64,000 nt of DNA, from assembly GCF_030690725.1 (NCBI RefSeq), contig NZ_JAUYGD010000032.1, positions 1-64,000 on the forward strand, given 5' to 3'. The stretch is from Pseudomonas sp. (GTDB lineage: Bacteria; Pseudomonadota; Gammaproteobacteria; Pseudomonadales; Pseudomonadaceae). Numbering within the stretch: the stretch's first letter is position 1; each line of letters starts with the position of its first letter. A model generated the notes under the pieces. The model did no database searches. It worked only from the letters and a program-made list of their open reading frames with translations, and was not told the origin of the DNA. Shown here one piece after another: positions 60,799-64,000 of this stretch. Made by a program: the position numbers and the translations under genes.

Positions 60799-60860
60799 AA
60801 AATCCTCGAAGCGCCCGCAAAATTCATCTAACCATTTGAAAATAAAGCACTTAATAGAAC

Positions 60861-60876
60861 TGGCACCGACATTGCT
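60861..60876 (+). promoter_or_regulatory. Sigma-54 promoter of the urea amidolyase operon
   Basis: TGGCACCGACATTGCT matches TGGCAC-N5-TTGCW exactly, with GG and GC 10 nt apart. The expected start is near 60886, about 33 nt before the preferred start codon. Confidence 0.8.
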
Positions 60877-60918
60877 GTAGGCATCCCATCACTTGGATAC
60901 AAGATGGAATTTCAGAGC

Positions 60919-62718
60919 ATGTCCAACACCCCTATCGCCTTCACCCTCGCCGACTGGCAACAGACCTACCGCGACGGCCAATCGCCCGCCGAGCTGCTGC
61001 ATAGCCTGCGCCTGGCACTGAGCAGCGCAGATAACGCCTGGATTGCTCTGGCCAGCGAAGCCCAGCTCAACAGCCAACTCGATGCTTTGTCAGCACTGCT
61101 CGACGCGGCCAACGGCGAGCTAAGCAAGCTGCCGCTGTACGGCGTGCCCTTTGCCATCAAGGACAATATCGACGCCGCCGGCTGGCTCACCACAGCCGCC
61201 TGCCCCGAATTCGCCTACAGCGCGGCAGCCGACGCCACGGTGGTGGCCAAGCTGCGTGCGGCTGGCGCCATCCTGATCGGCAAGACCAACCTCGACCAGT
61301 TCGCCACCGGCCTGGTCGGCACCCGCTCACCCCACGGTGCGGTGTGCAACAGCTTTAACCCGGATTACGTCAGCGGCGGTTCCAGCTCCGGCTCGGCCAG
61401 TGTGGTCGCGCGCGGCCTGGTGCCCTTCGCGCTGGGCACCGACACCGCCGGCTCCGGCCGCGTGCCGGCTGGCTTCAACAATATTGTCGGGCTCAAGCCG
61501 AGCAAGGGCTGGCTGTCCAACAGCGGCCTGGTGCCAGCCTGTAAGACCCTCGATTGCATTTCGGTATTTGCCCTGACCGTAAGCGATGCCCTGAGCGTGG
61601 CGCAGATCGCCGGCGGCTATGACGCAGCCGATCCCTACAGCCGCAAGAACCCTAATAGCGCTAAGGTCGGTATGCCGGCCAAGCCGCGTCTGGCGGTGCC
61701 GAGCAACCCCGAGTTCTTTGGCGATACGCAAAACCAGGCGGTGTTTGAGCAGGCCCTGGGTAAACTGCGCGAGCTGGATGTGCAGCTGGTGGAAATCGAC
61801 TTTGCGCCCTTCCAGCAACTGGCCGCGCAGCTCTATTACGGCAGCTGGGTTGCCGAGCGCACGGTGGCAGTGGAAGGCGTTAATCCCGACCATATCAACC
61901 CAGTGGTGCGCGGCATCGTCGACAACGGTCACAAGTACAGCGCCTGCGATGCCTACAAGGCTGAATATATCCGCGCCGAGCTGAGCCGGAAGATCAACGA
62001 CATCCTGGCCGGCTTCGATGCTCTAGTCGTACCGACCTCGCCGACCCTTCGCAGCCTCGCTGAGATGGACGCAGAACCCGTGCTGTTCAACAGCCAGTTC
62101 GGCACCTACACCAACTTCACCAACCTCGCCGACCTCGCCGCGCTGGCCGTACCGGCGGGTTTGCGTGGCGACGGTTTGCCGGCCGGCATCACCCTGATCG
62201 CCCCAGCCTGGCATGACCAGGCGCTGGCCGCCTTCGGTCAGCGCTGGCAGCAAGCGCTCAAGCTACCGCTGGGCGCCACGGGTAAAGCATTGCCCGAGCA
62301 GGCGCCGAGCAGCACGCCAGCACCCGGCAGCGTGCGCGTCGCCGTGGTCGGCGCACACCTGACGGGCATGCCGCTGAACTTCCAGCTGACCAGCCGCGAC
62401 GCCGTGCTGGTGGAGCAAACCACCAGCGCCGCCACCTATCGCCTGTATGCCCTGCCCGGCACCGTGCCGCCCAAACCCGGGCTGGCGCGGGTGAGCGAGG
62501 ACGGCGCGGCAATCATCGTCGAGCTGTGGGATATCCCCCAGGCGCGCTTTGGTGAGTTTGTCGCAGAAATCCCCACGCCACTGGGTATCGGCAACCTGCA
62601 GCTGGCCGATGGTCGCTGGGTCAAAGGCTTTATCTGCGAGCCCTACGCCCTGGATGGCGCCCGCGATATCACCAGCTTTGGCGGCTGGCGGGCCTTTATC
62701 GCTGAAACCCGCAAGTGA
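60919..62718 (+). CDS. atzF: Allophanate hydrolase
   Basis: A 599-residue amidase that splits allophanate into CO2 and ammonia, the second half of the ATP-dependent urea amidolyase route. The amidase-signature triad is K81 (AIKDN), a cis-serine in GGSSSGSAS (155-159) and nucleophile S179 (DTAGSGRVP). The C-terminal AtzF domain (about 430-599) ends with FGGWRAFIAE. The ATG at 60919 has GGAA upstream and begins the normal chain; 60904 is an alternative start. Followed by urea carboxylase. Confidence 0.9.
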   Translation: MSNTPIAFTLADWQQTYRDGQSPAELLHSLRLALSSADNAWIALASEAQLNSQLDALSALLDAANGELSKLPLYGVPFAIKDNIDAAGWLTTAACPEFAYSAAADATVVAKLRAAGAILIGKTNLDQFATGLVGTRSPHGAVCNSFNPDYVSGGSSSGSASVVARGLVPFALGTDTAGSGRVPAGFNNIVGLKPSKGWLSNSGLVPACKTLDCISVFALTVSDALSVAQIAGGYDAADPYSRKNPNSAKVGMPAKPRLAVPSNPEFFGDTQNQAVFEQALGKLRELDVQLVEIDFAPFQQLAAQLYYGSWVAERTVAVEGVNPDHINPVVRGIVDNGHKYSACDAYKAEYIRAELSRKINDILAGFDALVVPTSPTLRSLAEMDAEPVLFNSQFGTYTNFTNLADLAALAVPAGLRGDGLPAGITLIAPAWHDQALAAFGQRWQQALKLPLGATGKALPEQAPSSTPAPGSVRVAVVGAHLTGMPLNFQLTSRDAVLVEQTTSAATYRLYALPGTVPPKPGLARVSEDGAAIIVELWDIPQARFGEFVAEIPTPLGIGNLQLADGRWVKGFICEPYALDGARDITSFGGWRAFIAETRK

Positions 62719-62724
62719 ATAACT

Positions 62725-62811
62725 CCCCTCACCCGCTTGCGGGAGAGGGGCTGGGGGAGAGGGTGGTGCACATAACCCCCTCTCCCTAGCCCTCTCCCCG
62801 AGGGGAGAGGG
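62725..62811. repeat. CCCTCTCC-type G/C-rich inverted repeat inside the urea operon
   Basis: CCCTCACCCGC-TTGCGGGAGAGGGG and CCCTCTCCCCGAGGGGAGAGGG are hairpins joined by a complementary middle. It resembles dispersed intergenic repeats common in proteobacteria. It lies between atzF and the urea carboxylase gene. Confidence 0.65.
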
Positions 62812-62864
62812 AACCCGATCAGTGCCTGCCACATCATTTGTGCAGGCCAGCCAGGAGGCAGGCA

Positions 62865-64000
62865 ATGTTTCATACCGTACTGATTGCAAACCGTGGCGAG
62901 ATCGCCGTCCGCGCCATGCGCACCCTCAAGCGTCTTGGGGTGAAGAGCGTCGCCGTCTACTCCGACGCCGACCGCAATGCCCAGCATGTGCGCGATGCCG
63001 ATATCGCCATCGCCCTGGGCGGTGACAAGCCGGCCGACAGCTACCTGCGGATCGACAAGATTCTTGCCGCTGCCAAGGAAACCGGCGCCCAGGCGATCTA
63101 CCCCGGTTACGGCTTTCTCTCGGAAAGCGCTGAGTTCGCCGATGCCTGCGAGGCCGTGGGCATCGCCTTTGTCGGCCCGACCGGCGAGCAGATCCGCGAG
63201 TTCGGCCTCAAGCACCGCGCCCGTGAGCTGGCAGGTGCAGCCGGCGTGCCCATGGCCCCCGGCACCGGTCTGCTCGACAGCCTGGAACAGGCGCTGGAAT
63301 CTGCCGCACGCATCGGCTACCCGGTGATGCTCAAGACCACCGCAGGCGGTGGCGGCATCGGCCTGACCCGTTGCGACGATGCAGCGGCCCTGAGCGCCGC
63401 CTACGACAGCGTCAAGCGCATGGGCGAGCAGTTCTTCAGCGATGCCGGGGTGTTTCTCGAATGCTTTGTTGACCAGGCGCGGCATATCGAAGTGCAGATT
63501 TTCGGCGACGGCGCAGGCCGCGTCGCCGCCCTCGGAGAGCGCGACTGCTCGCTGCAGCGGCGCAACCAGAAAGTGGTCGAGGAAACCCCGGCGCCCAACC
63601 TGCCGCAAGCCACCCGCGAAAGGCTGCATGCCGCCGCCGTGCAGCTGGGCGAGTCGGTCAACTACCGCAGCGCCGGCACCGTGGAATTTATCTACGACGG
63701 CGCCCGCGATGCCTTTTACTTCCTTGAGGTGAATACCCGCCTGCAGGTCGAGCACCCGGTTACCGAGCTGGTCACCGGCCTTGATCTGATCGAATGCATG
63801 CTGCGCGTGGCTGCCGCCGATAGCCTGGACTGGACCGCGCTGAATCGCGCCCCGCAAGGCGCCGCCATCGAGGTACGGATCTACGCCGAAGACCCACTGA
63901 AGAACTTCCAGCCCAGCCCCGGCGTGCTTACCGATGTGCACTTCCCGGCGGATGTGCGCCTGGATGGCTGGGTCAGCACCGGCAGCGAGGTCTCGGCCTT
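62865..64000 (+). CDS. uca: Urea carboxylase, N-terminal part (cut by window end)
   Basis: The first 378 codons of a biotin-dependent carboxylase that turns urea into allophanate, the substrate of the preceding enzyme. The biotin carboxylase domain has [23 protein letters not shown] loop [29 protein letters not shown] and EVNTRLQVEHPVTE. The IGLTRC variant, together with the atzF neighbour, favours urea carboxylase over acyl-CoA carboxylases. Full-length enzymes have about 1200 residues, with carboxyltransferase and biotinyl domains expected beyond the window. AGGAGGCAGG gives a strong ribosome site. Confidence 0.87.
   Translation, partial: MFHTVLIANRGEIAVRAMRTLKRLGVKSVAVYSDADRNAQHVRDADIAIALGGDKPADSYLRIDKILAAAKETGAQAIYPGYGFLSESAEFADACEAVGIAFVGPTGEQIREFGLKHRARELAGAAGVPMAPGTGLLDSLEQALESAARIGYPVMLKTTAGGGGIGLTRCDDAAALSAAYDSVKRMGEQFFSDAGVFLECFVDQARHIEVQIFGDGAGRVAALGERDCSLQRRNQKVVEETPAPNLPQATRERLHAAAVQLGESVNYRSAGTVEFIYDGARDAFYFLEVNTRLQVEHPVTELVTGLDLIECMLRVAAADSLDWTALNRAPQGAAIEVRIYAEDPLKNFQPSPGVLTDVHFPADVRLDGWVSTGSEVSA

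Noticed and set aside
60723..60903. Possible guanidine-I (ykkC) riboswitch before the urea genes
   Set aside because: The family often precedes urea carboxylase genes, but its conserved core sequence is not visible; sigma-54 and NtrC-like sites explain the region better.

Overview
The window is a GC-rich, gene-dense stretch of a Pseudomonas-type gammaproteobacterial chromosome. The evidence is a set of gene strings that I recall, from memory rather than a search, as collinear with P. aeruginosa: mapZ-radA-...-mscL-oxidoreductase-dctP; RIO kinase/HD-GYP/thiolase/FabG4; and speA-yciH-nudix-DUF2333-gcbA-ctpL-dsbD-aroQ-accBC-prmA-DUF3426-dusB-fis-purHD-retS-marC. Codon use, Pseudomonas-style regulatory sites and intergenic palindromic repeats agree. 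There is no rRNA, tRNA, prophage, transposase or CRISPR array; the window is chromosomal backbone with a few accessory operons.

Layout. 1-4.1 kb: MapZ (PilZ), RadA with a LexA box, two DUF465 proteins with an Anr box between them, a lone EAL protein and MscL. 4.1-7.5 kb: an Fpr-like flavin reductase, an orphan TRAP binding protein and RlmG. 7.5-10.4 kb: the cyanide-insensitive bd-type oxidase (cioA, cioB, a 47-residue DUF2474 subunit) behind an Anr-type site. 10.5-16.6 kb: a molybdenum hydroxylase operon (Tat-exported Mo subunit, 2Fe-2S subunit, triheme cytochrome c, XdhC, MocA). 16.9-24.3 kb: MFS exporter, DJ-1 protein, purine permease, TrmA, DUF4345, DUF411, YpfJ protease and RIO kinase. 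24.6-27 kb: two DUF2218 paralogues around a LysR/oxidoreductase pair. 27-33 kb: a signalling module of an HD-GYP regulator with a broken HD motif, a large hybrid kinase, and a periplasmic solute-binding/Cache-like protein. 33-40.6 kb: Ada, thiolase, FabG4, SpeA, YciH and Nudix. 40.6-60.6 kb: the conserved block from DUF2333 to MarC, including GcbA, CtpL, AccBC, Fis, PurHD and RetS. 60.7-64 kb: a urea amidolyase operon (allophanate hydrolase, then urea carboxylase cut by the window end) behind a sigma-54 promoter with NtrC-like sites.

Two themes stand out. First, c-di-GMP and lifestyle signalling is dense: MapZ, an EAL protein, an HD-GYP with its own kinase, GcbA and RetS. Second, several global regulators leave readable sites: LexA (radA), Anr (DUF465 gene, cioAB), PhoB (ctpL) and sigma-54/NtrC (urea genes). 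The most unusual structural element is a perfectly duplicated 113-bp imperfect palindrome, present inside the cio operon and in the thiolase/fabG intergenic region. I found no convincing wholly new system; the best candidate for undescribed biology is the 27-33 kb sensor/kinase/degenerate HD-GYP module.
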